DNA of 64,000 bases, taken from Alviniconcha marisindica (taxonomy: Eukaryota > Mollusca > Gastropoda > Provannidae). The notes under the pieces are model-generated. The model was given only the letters and a program-made list of their open reading frames with translations, was not told where the DNA came from and searched no databases. Made by a program: the position numbers and the translations under genes. This document shows, in pieces, positions 12,701 through 26,100 of this stretch (its first letter is position 1; the number at the start of each line of letters is the position of its first letter). The DNA is taken from NCBI GenBank assembly GCA_018857735.1, contig JABMCL010003078.1:277001-341000 (forward strand), given 5' to 3'.

Positions 12701-14487
12701 AGGAACTGATTTCAAGAGAGAAAATTGACTAGGAAGTGATTTCAAGAGAGAAAATTGACTAGGAGGTGATTTCAAGAGAGAAAATTTACAAGAAAGAGAT
12801 TTCAAGAGAACATTTACAAGAGATTTCAAGAGAGAAAATTGACTAGGAATGATTTCAGGAGAGAAAATTGACTAGGAAGTGATTTCAGGACAGAAAATTT
12901 ACTAGGAAGTGATTCCAAGACAGAAAATTGACTAGGAGAAAATTGACTAGGAAGTGATTCCAAGACAGAAAATTGACAGGAAGTGATTCCAAGACAGAAA
13001 ATTGACTAGGAAGTGATTCCAAGACAGAAAATTGACTAGGAAGTGATTCCAGGACAGAAAATTGACTAGGAAGTGATTCCAAGACAGAAAATTGACTAGG
13101 AAGTGATTCCAGGACAGAAAATTGACTAGGAAGTGATTCCAAGACAGAAAATTGACTAGGAAGTGATTCCAAGACAGAAAATTGGCTAGGAAGTGATTCC
13201 AGGACAGAAAATTGACTAGGAAATGATTCCAAGACAGAAAATTGACTAGGAAGTGATTCCAAGACAGAAAATTGACAAGGAAGTGATTCCAAGACAGAAA
13301 ATTGACTAGGCAGTGATTCCAAGACAGAAAATTGACTAGGAAGTGATTCCAAGACAGAAAATTGACAAGGAAGTGAAGTCGAATGAGAGAGGGAGTGGGG
13401 TGGCTGTTGGCAGGTGGGACACGCAGGGGGACTTCACCACCACGCACCCGCTGCCCAGCGTGAAGGTGAAGCTGTACACGGAGAGCTCGGGCATGCTGAG
13501 CCTGGAGGACAAGGAGCTGGGCAAGGTCATCATCCACCCCACCGCCAGCAGCTCCCGCAACCCCGAGTGGTACACCATGGTCCGGGCCAAGAACTTCCCG
13601 GACAACCTGCGCATCAAGATCGCCGTCCGGATGGACAAGCCGCAGAACATGAAGCACTGCGGGTGGGTCCAGAGCGTTCTGTTTGCCAGGACCAGGGTTT
13701 GGGTTTCGTTAGTTTGTCTGCTGTTTCAGTTCTGTTTGCCAGGGACCCAAGTTTGAGTTTTGTTAGTTTGTCTGCTGTTTCAGTTCTGTTTGCCAGGGAC
13801 CCAAGTTTGAGTTTTGATAGTTTGTCTGTTGTTTCAGTTCTGTTTGCCAGAGATCGAAGTTTGAGTTTTGTTAGTTTGTCTGCTGTTTCAGTTCTGTTTG
13901 CCAGGGACCCAAGTTTGAGTTTTGATAGTTTGTCTGTTGTTTCAGTTCTGTTTGCCAGAGATTGAAGTTTGAGTTTTGTTAGTTTGTCTGCTGTTTCAGT
14001 TCTGTTTGCCAGGGACCTGAGTTTGAATTTTGTTGGTTTGTCTGCTGTTTCAGTTTTGTTTGCCAGGGACCTGGGTTTTGGTTTTGTTAGTTTGCCGTTT
14101 CAGTTCTGTTTTCCAGGGACCTGGGTTTTGGTTTTGTTAGTTTGTTTGCTGTTTCCTTTTTCAGTTCTGTTTGCAAGGGACTTGAGTTTTGTTGGTTTGT
14201 CTGCTGTTTCAGTTTTGTTTGCCAGGGACTGGGGTGTGGGTTTTGTCAGTTAGTCTGCTGTTTCAGTTCTGATGGTAGGTGTCTGGGTGTTTTATTCTTG
14301 TGGTGGTTTTATTTGGTCTGCATGAAAAACATCAATGTGGTGGTGGTGGTGCCAGAAAAGAAAAAAATACAAGTTTTGCAAGATCTGTAAGTTTAGCGAT
14401 ATTTACAGTTAGCCCCATCAGTTCTTTCTCTGTAAGTTTCTCTGTAAGTTTAGCGATATTTACAGTTAGCCCCATCAGTTCTTTCTC

Positions 14488-14519
<32 letters not shown>

Positions 14520-14577
14520 TGTGTGTATGTGTGTGTGAGAGAGAGAGAGTGTGTGTGTGTGTGTGTGTGTGAGTAAG

Positions 14578-14624
<47 letters not shown>

Positions 14625-15740
14625 AATAAAGCATTTCCATGGGTTGTTTGTTTTAAATTATAGCCAAGTTAAAAAGCACTGTCTGTCTTGATTGCAGATA
14701 CTTGTATGCAGAAGGAAAAACAGTGTGGAAGAAATGGAAGAAAAGATACTTTGTGCTTGTTCAGGTATCAGTGCTTTTGGGTTTACTCTTTTGTCTGTCA
14801 GTTGTGAATCGTACGTTTTTTGAAAATATTTTCTATGGTACACAGGAACCATCAGCAAAATATGTGCTGTTGTAGAAAACATCCCTTCTTGATCCCTGCA
14901 CCATGCATTGTGTATTCTGGCCTGCAGAGTACCGCCAGCTGCCCTGTGACCTTTCAGTTGACATGGAGTGGGGGGTACCTTTGAAACCTCTTGGTTGTCC
15001 TGGTCTGACCCCAGAAATCTGTCCCCTTTGTGGACAGTGCTTTGTCCTTGTCTGACACTAGAAACGTATCAGCTTTGTGGACAGTGCTTTGTCCTAGTCT
15101 GACCCCAGAAACCTGTCAGCTTTGTGGACAATGCTTTGTCCTAGTCTGAACCCAGAAGCCTGTCAGTTTTGTGGGCAGTGCTTTGTCCTAGTCTGACCCC
15201 AGAAACCTGTCAGCTTTGTGGACAGTGCTTTGTCCTAGTCTGACCCCAGAAATGTGTCAGCTTTGTGGACAGTGTTTTGTCCTAGTCTGACCCCAGTAAC
15301 CTGTCAGCTTTGTGGACAGTGCTTTGTCCTAGTCTGACCCCAGAAACCTGTCAGCTTTGTGGACAGTGCTTTGTCCTAGTCTGACCCCAGAAACCTCTCA
15401 GCTTTGTGGACAGTGCTTTGTCCTAGTCTGACCCCAGAAACCTGTCAGCTTTGTGGGCAGTGCTTCTCTTTTTAGTTTTTCAGTGCTAGTGGTATTGGTT
15501 CCCAGTGGCTGTTCAGCGATTGGCTTAGGATTTGTGTACATTTCTTCGCCTGTCCAGTTCTACCAGGAGTAAGTAAGTGAGTAAATTGGTGTTTTACGCC
15601 CAGTCTATCAGATTCTGCCACGAAGCAGCAGGTCTTCTTCAAAATCAGCGGGTCAGAAATTTTATATTCCTTTCTCACCATTAAATTTTGTTACTGCAGA
15701 ATGGTCTGTAAACTTGATATTTGTGAACAGAAGCATCATG

Positions 15741-15817
<77 letters not shown>

Positions 15818-18800
15818 GCACAGTCCTTATTGCGTGAGGTGAACACTTTTTTGTTTAATACAAATTAGAAAGAAGTCTCTGGGTGTTTGTTTTTCTGTGA
15901 TGATCTTTCCCCCACCAACACATGAACTATCATGAAGTGGTGTTGCCCTGTTTTTCTGTGAAGATCTTTCCCCCAGAGACCCCCGCTGACACATGAACTA
16001 TCATGAAGTGGTTTTGCCCTGTTTTTCTGTGGAGATCTTTCCCTCAGAGACCCCCACCAACACATGAACTATGCTGAAGTGGTGTTGCCCTGTCCGCAGG
16101 TGTCTCAGTACATGTTTGCCATGTGCACGTACCACAAACACGTGAACTATGCTGAAGTGTTGTTGCCATGGCCCTAGGTATCACAGTACACGTTTGCCAT
16201 GTGCCATTTGCCACGTGAACTATGCTGAAGTGTTGTTGCCCTGTCCGCAGGTGTCTCAGTACACGTTTGCCATGTGCTCGTACCGCAAACACGTGAACTG
16301 TGTTGAAGCGTTGTTGCCCTGTCTGCAGGTGTCTCAGTACACGTTTGCCATGTGCTCGTACCGCAAACACGTGAACTGTGCTGAAGCATTGTTGCCCTGC
16401 CTGCAGGTGTCTCAGTACATGTTTGCCATGTGCTCGTCCTCAGACACGTGAACTATGCTGAAGCGTTGTTGCCGTGTCCCCAGGTGTCACAGTACACGTT
16501 TGCCATGTGCTCGTACCGCAAACACGTGAACTGTGCTGAAGCATTGTTGCCCTGTCTGCAGGTGTCTCAGTACACGTTTGCCATGTGCTCGTACCGCAAA
16601 CACGTGAACTATGCTGAAGCATTGTTGCCCTGTCCGCAGGTGTCTCAGTACACATTTGCCATGTGCTCGTGCCTCAAACACGTGAACTATGCTGAAGTGT
16701 TGTTGCCGTGTCCCCAGGTGTCGCAGTACACGTTTGCCATGTGCTCGTACCTCAGACACGTGAACTATGCTGAAGTGTTGTTGCCGTGTCCCCAGGTGTC
16801 GCAGTACACGTTTGCCATGTGCTCGTGCCTCAAACACGTGAACTATGCTGAAGCGTTGTTGCCGTGTCCCCAGGTGTCGCAGTACACGTTTGCCATGTGC
16901 TCGTGCCTCAAACACGTGAACTATGCTGAAGTGTTGTTGCCGTGTCCCCAGGTGTCGCAGTACACGTTTGCCATGTGCTCGTACCGCAAACACGTGAACT
17001 ATGCTGAAGCATTGTTGCCCGTGCCTGCAGGTGTCTCAGTACACGTTTGCCATGTGCTCGTGCCTCAGACACGTGAACTATGCTGAAGTGTTGTTGCCGT
17101 GTCCCCAGGTGTCGCAGTACACGTTTGCCATGTGCTCGTGCCTCAAACACGTGAACTATGCTGAAGCTTGTTGCCCTGTCCCCAGGTGTCGCAGTACAGT
17201 TTGCCATGTGCTCGTACCGCAAACACGTGAACTATGCTGAAGCATTGTTGCCCTGCCTGCAGGTGTCTCAGTACATGTTTGCCATGTGCTCGTGCCTCAG
17301 ACACGTGAACTATGCTGAAGTGTTGTTGCCGTGTCCCCAGGTGTCGCAGTACACGTTTGCCATGTGCTCGTACCACAAACACGTGAACTATGCTGAAGTG
17401 TTGTTGCCGTGTCCCCAGGTGTCGCAGTACACGTTTGCCATGTGCTCGTACCACAAACACGTGAACTATGCTGAAGTGTTGTTGCCGTGTCCCCAGGTGT
17501 CGCAGTACACGTTTGCCATGTGCTCGTACCACAAACACGTGAACTATGCTGAAGCATTGTTGCCCTGCCTGCAGGTGTCTCAGTACATGTTTGCCATGTG
17601 CTCGTGCCACAAACACGTGAACTATGCTGAAGTGTTGTTGCTGTGTCCCCAGGTGTCACAGTACACGTTTGCCATGTGCTCGTACCGCAAACACGTGAAC
17701 TATGCTGAAGCATTGTTGCCCTGCCTGCAGGTGTCTCAGTACATGTTTGCCATGTGCTCGTGCCACAAACACGTGAACTGTGCTGAAGCATTGTTGCCCT
17801 GCCTGCAGGTGTCTCAGTACATGTTTGCCATGTGCTCGTGCCTCAGACACGTGAACTATGCTGAAGCGTTGTTGCCGTGTCCCCAGGTGTCGCAGTACAC
17901 GTTTGCCATGTGCTCGTGCCTCAGACACGTGAACTATGCTGAAGTGTTGTTGCCGTGTCCCCAGGTGTCGCAGTACACGTTTGCCATGTGCTCGTGCCTC
18001 AGACACGTGAACTATGCTGAAGTGTTGTTGCCGTGTCCCCAGGTGTCGCAGTACACGTTTGCCATGTGCTCGTGCCTCAGACACGTGAACTATGCTGAAG
18101 CGTTGTTGCCGTGTCCCCAGGTGTCGCAGTACACGTTTGCCATGTGCTCGTGCCTCAGACACGTGAACTATGCTGAAGTGTTGTTGCCGTGTCCCCAGGT
18201 GTCGCAGTACACGTTTGCCATGTGCTCGTGCCTCAAACACGTGTTGTTGCCGTGTCCCCAGGTGTCGCAGTACACGTTTGCCATGTGCTCGTGCCTCAGA
18301 CACGTGAACTATGCTGAAGTGTTGTTGCCGTGTCCCCAGGTGTCGCAGTACACGTTTGCCATGTGCTCGTGCCTCAAACATGTGTTGTTGCCGTGTCCCC
18401 AGGTGTCGCAGTACACGTTTGCCATGTGCTCGTGCCTCAGACACGTGAACTGTGCTGAAGTGTTGTTGCCGTGTCCCCAGGTGTCGCAGTACACGTTTGC
18501 CATGTGCTCGTGCCTCAAACACGTGTTGTTGCCATGTCCCCAGGTGTCGCAGTACACGTTCGCCATGTGCTCGTACCTCAAACACGTGTTGTTGCCGTGT
18601 CCCCAGGTGTCGCAGTACACGTTCGCCATGTGCTCGTGCCTCAAACACGTGTTGTTGCCGTGTCCCCAGGTGTCGCAGTACACGTTTGCCATGTGCTCGT
18701 GCCTCAAACACGTGTTGTTGCCGTGTCCCCAGGTGTCGCAGTACACGTTCGCCATGTGCTCGTACCGGGAGAAGAAGCCTGACCCCACAGAGATGATGCA

Positions 18801-21800
18801 GCTGGAAGGGTTCACTGTGGACTACTATGAGCCCAGGCAAGGTAAGCCGCCACCACACCTGGAGCTGACAGGGGCGTCATGACAGATCGATGGCGGCAGA
18901 GTAGGGATGTCATGACAAGTGGACTTGGCAGGGATGTCGTGACAAATGGGCTTGGCAGGGATGTCATGACGAGTGGATTTGGCAGTTGTGTGACAGGGGA
19001 ACATGATAGGAGTGTCATGACAGAAGGACTTGGTATGGGTGTCATGGCAGGAGGACTTGGCAGAAATTGTGTGACAGAGGGGCGTGATAGGAGCGTCATG
19101 ACAGAAGGATTTGGTGTGGGTATCATGACCATGTTGTGACAGCAGTTGTTGTGAAGCTTTCCGGAGAGATCCTGACAGTGGCAAACACTTTTTATATGAT
19201 GAGTAATTTTTGGAGAACTTTTCCTGGGCAGAGTTTGAAGGAAGCAAACACTTTTTCATATTATGTGTGCAGAGTGTGAAGGAGACAAAAACTTTTCATA
19301 CAACGAGTAATTTATTGTGAGCCTTTCTCCTGTCCCGAGCATGAAAGAGGCAAACACTTTTCATAGGACAGTAGTTTATCGTGAACATATTTTCTGTGCA
19401 GAGTATGAAGGAGGCGAACACTTTTTACATGATGACTAATTTATTGTGAACGTATCTTCTGTACAGAGAATGAAAGAGGCAAACACTTTTTACATGATGA
19501 TTAATTTATTGTGAACGTATTTTCTGTGCAGAGTATGAAGGAGGCAAACACTTTTCATAGGATAGTAGTTTATCGTGAACATATTTTCTGTGCAGAGTAT
19601 GAAGGAGGCCAATACTTTTCATAGGATAGTAGTTTATCGTGAACATATTTTCTGTGCAGAGTATGAAGGAGGCCAATACTTTTCATAGGACAGTAGTTTA
19701 TCGTGAACATATTTTCTGTACAGAGTGTGCAGGAGGCAAACACTTTTTACATGATGAATAATTTATTGTGAACATATTTTCTGTACAGAGCATGAAGGAG
19801 GCAAACACTTTTTACATGATGACTAATTTATTGTGAACGTATTTTCTGTGCAGAGTATGAAGGAGGCAAACACTTTTCATAGGATAGTAGTTTATCGTGA
19901 ACATATTTTCTGTGCAGAGTATGAAGGAGGTAAATACTTTTCATAGGATAGTAGTTTATCGTGAACATATTTTCTGTGCAGAGTATGAAGGAGGTAAATA
20001 CTTTCCATAGGATAGTAGTTTATTGTGAACATATTTTCTGTGCAGAGTATGAAGGAGGCAGACACTTTTCATATGACAGTAGTTTATCGTGAACATATTT
20101 TCTGTGCAGAGTATGAAGGAGGCAAGCACTTTTCATAGGACAGTAGTTTATCGTGAACATATTTTCTGTACAGAGTGTGCAGGAGGCAAACACTTTTTAC
20201 ATGATGAATAATTTATTGTGAACGTATTTTCTGTGCATGAAGGAGGCAAACACTTTTTACATGATGAGTAATTTATCGTGCACATATTTTCTCGACAGAG
20301 TATGAAGGAGGCAAACATTTTTTCAACCTGGTGAAGGAGGGGGACACGCTTACATTCGCCACAGAAGACGATTCTGAGCGCACGCTGTGGGTGCAGGCAG
20401 TGTACCGGGCCACGGGTCAGACCCACAAACCTACGCCGCCCGTCCAGCAGACCAACAAGATCAGCAACACGCAGATCTCCCGCATGCAGGGAGGTGGGTG
20501 TTTGGTGGGGGGTTGGGGGGGTTTGGGATCTCATTGCCCCATGTCACTGTTTCACTGTCATCAGAACATTCTGGGAGCTAGAGTTGTCTGTGGGGCACGC
20601 ACTACCAGACAGGTAATGCATGATGATAGTATATACATGTATGTATATAATATATATTACATGCTGTTTGAGAATAACGTGTAACGAGGATGATGGTGCG
20701 TTTGTAATCGCTTTGCCCTCAGTTAACTGGAGTTGTCTGTGGATCATGTTCTGTCCAAAAGCAATGCATGATGATGAGCCATGTGCTTTCCGGGAGCAAT
20801 GCATGATGATGAGCCATGTGCTTTCTGGGAGCAATTCATGATGATGAGCCATATGCTTTCTGGGAGCAATTCATGATGATGAGCCATATGCTTTCCGGGA
20901 GCAATGCATGATGATGAGCCATGTGCTTTCCGGGAGCAATACTTGATGATGAGCCATATGCTTTCTGGGAGCAATACTTGATGATGAGCCATGTGCTTTC
21001 CGGGAGTAATGCATGATGATGAGCCATGTGCTTTCCGGGAGTAATGCGTGATGAGGATCATATCTACACTGTTCCAAGTGTGAGGAATGCATGACGAAGA
21101 TCATACTTACAAGTCTATCCAAGAGTGAGGAATGCATGATGAAGATCATATACGTCTAACCACGAGTGAGGAATGCATGATGAAGATCCTGCTTACAAGT
21201 CTATCCAAGAGTGAGGAATGCATGATGAAGATCATACTTTCATGTCTATTCATGATGAAGATCATACGTGTGAGGCTGTCCAAGAGTGAGGCATGCATGA
21301 TGAAGATCATACTTTCATGTCTATTCATGATGAAGATCATACATGTGAGGCTGTCCAAGAGTGAGGAATGCATGATGAAGATCATACTTTCATGTCTATT
21401 CATGATGAAGATCATACATGAGAGGCTGTCCAAGAGAGGAATGCATGATGAAGATCATACTTTCATGTCTATTCATGATGAAGATCATACATGTGAGGCT
21501 GTCCAAGAGTGAGGAATCCGAATGCATGATGAAGATCATACTTTCATGTCTATCCGTGATGAAGATCATACTTATGAGGCTGTCCAAGAGTGAGGAATGC
21601 ATGAGGATGAGGATGCTTGTTTTTGAAGAGTGGTGGTGATGGTAATGGCACAAACTTTGAAGTTGGTTTGTACCATGTGACTTGGGGACAAGTATGGAAC
21701 TTGGCAGGTTGGGTGTCAGAGTTCAGCAAATACTCACCGACAACACAAGGGAAGTAACTGTGAGCAGTCAAATACTTACAGAATCTGCAAGGGAAGTAAC

Positions 21801-23090
21801 TGTGAGCAGAGCCGCTGTTCAAATGTTTATTGGGTTGGGGCACATGTTGTGTGGAGAGAGCTCTTGTTTAAAACTGACCTTTTGGAGAGAGAAATGATTG
21901 TATAGAGTGCCAAGTTCAGGTTCAAAATACTGGCAGGACTAAGGCCATTTCATCTCCACAATGCATCAAAGTACACATGCACCCATAACGTTCTGGGGAG
22001 GGGAAGGGGCTCTAGTTTTTCTGTCAGATTTGGCTTTAGACTTTTAATTCCAGGAAATTGTCTTGAAGGGAATACAATTTTAAAGGCAGGTTATTGGTAG
22101 GGTAATGGGGAGAGAGAGAAAAAAGTTGTCACAGGGGGCAATTTTCTCATCCTATGAAATGCATTTGTTAGTGCACAATTGCATATATATATACTTGTTG
22201 ACCTGACCCCCCCAGAGCTTTCACCTGGGGAACGTTATAGCAACAACAAGTGTATCACAAGTATTTCCACATCACTTAGCCTCCTGCAAAATTCTGTTTT
22301 GAATGGTGGATGGGGGGGGGGGGGGGGGTCGTCTCTCAGAGGGTTTCACTGTGGGTGGAGACTGCTGTGGTTGTGTGTGTATGAGATTATGCTGTGGTTG
22401 TGTGTGGTGCTAGTCAGTGTTTCACTGTGTGTGGGACTGTGCTGTGGTCGTGTGTGGTGCTAGTCAGCGTTTCACTGTGTGTGCGACTGTGCTGTGTGGT
22501 TCACTGTGTGCGAGACTGTGCTGTGATTCACTGTGTGCGAGACTGTGCTGTGATTCACTGTGTGCGAGACTGTGCTGTGGTTCACTGTGTGCGAGACTGT
22601 GCTGTGATTCACTGTGTGCGAGACTGTGCTGTGATTCACTGTGTGCGAGACTGTGCTGTGATTCACTGTGTGCGAGACTGTGCTGTGATTCACTGTGTGC
22701 GAGACTGCTGTGATTCACTGTGTGCGAGACTGTGCTGTGACTGTGTGAGGAGCTAGTGGGTGTTGGGCACTAACTAACTGCATGAGGTGGGGTGCACGTG
22801 CATGTGTCCAGATGCTGACCGCGCTCGGAAGCATGGACTGGATGAGTTTGTGCTGGCTAACCCCTGTAACTTCTCCCACTCCGACCTCTTCAAGATGCTG
22901 CAGACGCTGACGCTAGACTACCGTCTGGGGGATGCCTACACGTGTCTGGTAGGCTCTTGACCCGGCTGTGTGCTGTGAATGATGGGCAGTGTTCGCAGAT
23001 AGTCCCCTCACTGCTTTCCTCTCTTCAGTGTGTGTGTGTTTATGGGTGTCCGTGAGGGTGTGGGTGGGTGTGTGTGTGTGTGTGCATGCA

Positions 23091-23138
<48 letters not shown>

Positions 23139-26100
23139 TGTGTGTGTGTGTGTGTGTGCATGCATGTGTGAGATGTGTGTGTTTGTATGAACATAATCGG
23201 AATGAACTTAAAATGTAAACTATTTTGACATGACCTGTTTCGTGTAAGCTCATTCTTTATTATGCCAGTGTTTATGATAACATTTGAAGACATGGAACTG
23301 AAAGGGTTAAATATGTGGGTGCCCAATAGTGTTAGACATTTTTTCCCATCAAATTAATAAAATAAAATGTATATAAAATTATTTATAAAAAAAGAAGTGC
23401 AGTTGCAGGAACACTAAAAGTACACTAAGCCTGTTACGTCGTGATGTATTGAAGATTCCAGTTTCACATGCTTAGTTAGCCCTGAAAGGAGGCCGGGGGG
23501 TTTCAGATGTCACTCCCCTCTCTGGAATCTCAGGACTGTCATTTGAGCGTGCTGTAACTGAAAGTGTCCCTTTGTGTTCCCCAGGGTTGGTTCAGCCCTG
23601 GCCAGGTCTTTGTGCTGGATGAGTACTGTGCGCGCTATGGGGTGCGGGGCTGCCACCGACACCTGTGTTACCTGAATGACCTGCTGGAAAGGGCTGAGAA
23701 GGGGATCCTCATCGACCCCACCCTCATCCACTACAGCTTTGCCTTCTGTGCTTCCCACGTCCACGGCAACAGGTAGGTGGCAGCGGGGTAGATCCTCATC
23801 AGCCCCACCCTTTTTGTGCGTTTTCCACATCCACAGCTACAGGTAGGTGGCAATGGTGTAGATCCTCATCAACCCCACCCTCGTCCACTACAGCTTTGCC
23901 TTCTGTGCTTCCCACGTCCACGGCAACAGGTAGGTAGCAACGATGTAGATCCTCATCAACCCCACCCTCATCCACTACAGCTTTGTCTTCTGTGCTTCCC
24001 ACGTCCACGGCAACAGGTAGGTGGCAACAGGGTAGATCCTCATCAGCCCCACCCTTTTTGTGCGTTTTCCACATCCACAGCAACAGGTAGGTGGCAACGG
24101 TGTAGATCCTCATCAACCCCACCCTTATCCACTACAGCTTTGCCTTCTGTGCTTCCCACGTCCACAGCAACAGGTAGGTGGCAGCGGTGTAGATCCTCAT
24201 TGACCCCACCCGCATCCACTACAGCTTTGCTTTCTGTGCTTCCCATGTCCACAGAAACAGGTAGGTGGCAATGGTGTAGATCCTCATTGAACCCACCCTC
24301 ATCCACTACAGCTTTGCCTTCTATGCTTTCCACGGCAACAGGTAGGTGGCAACGGTGTAGATCCTCGTTGAACCCACCATTGTCCACTACAGCTTGGAAC
24401 TGTGCTGTGATAATTGTTCATTGTTTATGTATTGTTACTACTATAGACCTGGCGGCACTGGAACTGTGCTGTGATAATTGTTCATTGTTTATGTATTGTT
24501 ACTACTGTAGCCCTGACGGCACTGGAACTGTGCTGTGGTAATTGTTCATTGTTTATGTATTGTTACTGCTGTAGCCCTGGCGGCACTGGAACTGTGCTGT
24601 GATAATTGTTCATTGTTTATGTATTGTTACTACTGTAGCCCTGGCGGCACTGGAACTGTGCTGTGATAATTGTTCATTGTTTATGTATTGTTACTACTGT
24701 AGACCTGACGGCACTGGAACTGTGCTGTGGTAATTGTTCATTGTTTATGTATTGTTACTACTGTAGCCCTGACGGCACTGGAACTGTGTTGTGATTATTG
24801 TTAATTATTTGATGTACTGTTACTAATGCATACCTGATGGTATTGGAACTGTACTAAAACTACTATGACAGTTGTTAATTATTTGATGTGCTGCAGACCT
24901 GATGGTATTGGAACTGTGCTATGACAGTTGTTAATTATTTGATGTACTGCATGCCTGATGGCATTGGAGCTGTGCTGTGATAATTGTTAATTATTTGATG
25001 TACTTCAGGCCTGATGGCATTGGAACTGTGCTGTGATAATTGTTAATTATTTGATGTGCTGCAGGCCTGATGGCATTGGAGCTGTGCTGTGATAATTGTT
25101 AATTATTTGATGTACTTCAGGCCTGATGGCATTGGAACTGTGCTGTGATAATTGTTAATTATTTGATGTGCTGCAGACCTGATGGCATCGTAACTGTGCT
25201 ATGATTATTGTTAATTATTTGATGTACTTCAGGCCTGATGGCATTGGAACTGTGCAGTGATAATTGTTAATTATTTGATGTACTGCAAGCCTCATGCTGT
25301 GACAGTTGTTAATTATTTGATGTACTGCAGACCTGATGGCATTGGAACTGTGCTGTGATGATTGTTAATTATTTGATGTACTGCAGACCTGATGGTATCA
25401 GAACTGTGCTGTGATAATTGTTAATTATTTGATGCGCTGCAGACCTGATGGCATCGGAACTGTGCTGCAAGCGGAGCGTGTCAAGTTTGATGAAATCAAA
25501 GAGCGCCTGAGGATTCTGCTGGAAAACCAGATCACACATTTCAGGTAAGCGCTGTCAAAGAAGGAAGGGAAAAGATGCGTAAGAAGAGGACACAATTTTC
25601 AACTTAGACATTTAATTTTTGTGTAGCCATTTTAATCAAAGAAGCCAGCAAAAGAAAAAGAATTAAAAATGAAAAAAATTGAAAGAAGACCGGGAACAAA
25701 ATAAGCAGCTATGAGATGCACAAATTTCTTCCACTTGTTAGAATACCCCCCCCCCCCCCCACACACACACACCTTTAAAACAGATGAAATATATATATTT
25801 TTCCATGGGCACATCCGTTTCCGTGTTCAAGTCTTGTGTGAATACATGCTGGTCAGAAAGTAGCTGTGAACCTTTGTGTATTGTTTGGCAGACAGGAATT
25901 GGGTTAACGTGTTATTATGTGCGACGCTGTTTGTTTTTGGAAAATGAAGCCATGTTCACTGTTGTGATCAATTCACACTTTTTGTGAATGGCAAATTCAC
26001 TGAAAATTTCCACGTTCTTGTATTGCAGCATCTTTGTTTTGTTTTTGTTTGACGCATGCATGCTGGCTGGGACACTGCCACGGTTGTACCGTACATTTGG

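Noticed and set aside
12885..13657. Minus-strand frames over the 30-bp array and the C2 exon
   Set aside because: Unit length and lack of stops explain them. The sense strand carries the conserved C2 sequence.
17656..18858. 400-codon minus-strand frame over the PH-exon array
   Set aside because: It is the antisense shadow of the in-frame repeat and the true exon.
23773..23860. Use of a later donor copy as the true end of the exon at 23772
   Set aside because: The first donor gives the conserved HVHGN-R-PDGIGT join; extension to the next copy would add non-family sequence containing stops.
24396..24800. Possibility that the 62-bp units are real tandem exons
   Set aside because: Only about 25 nt of each unit is exon-like and it runs into AT-rich sequence without a donor in the right place; the copies are exon-edge repeats, not full exons.
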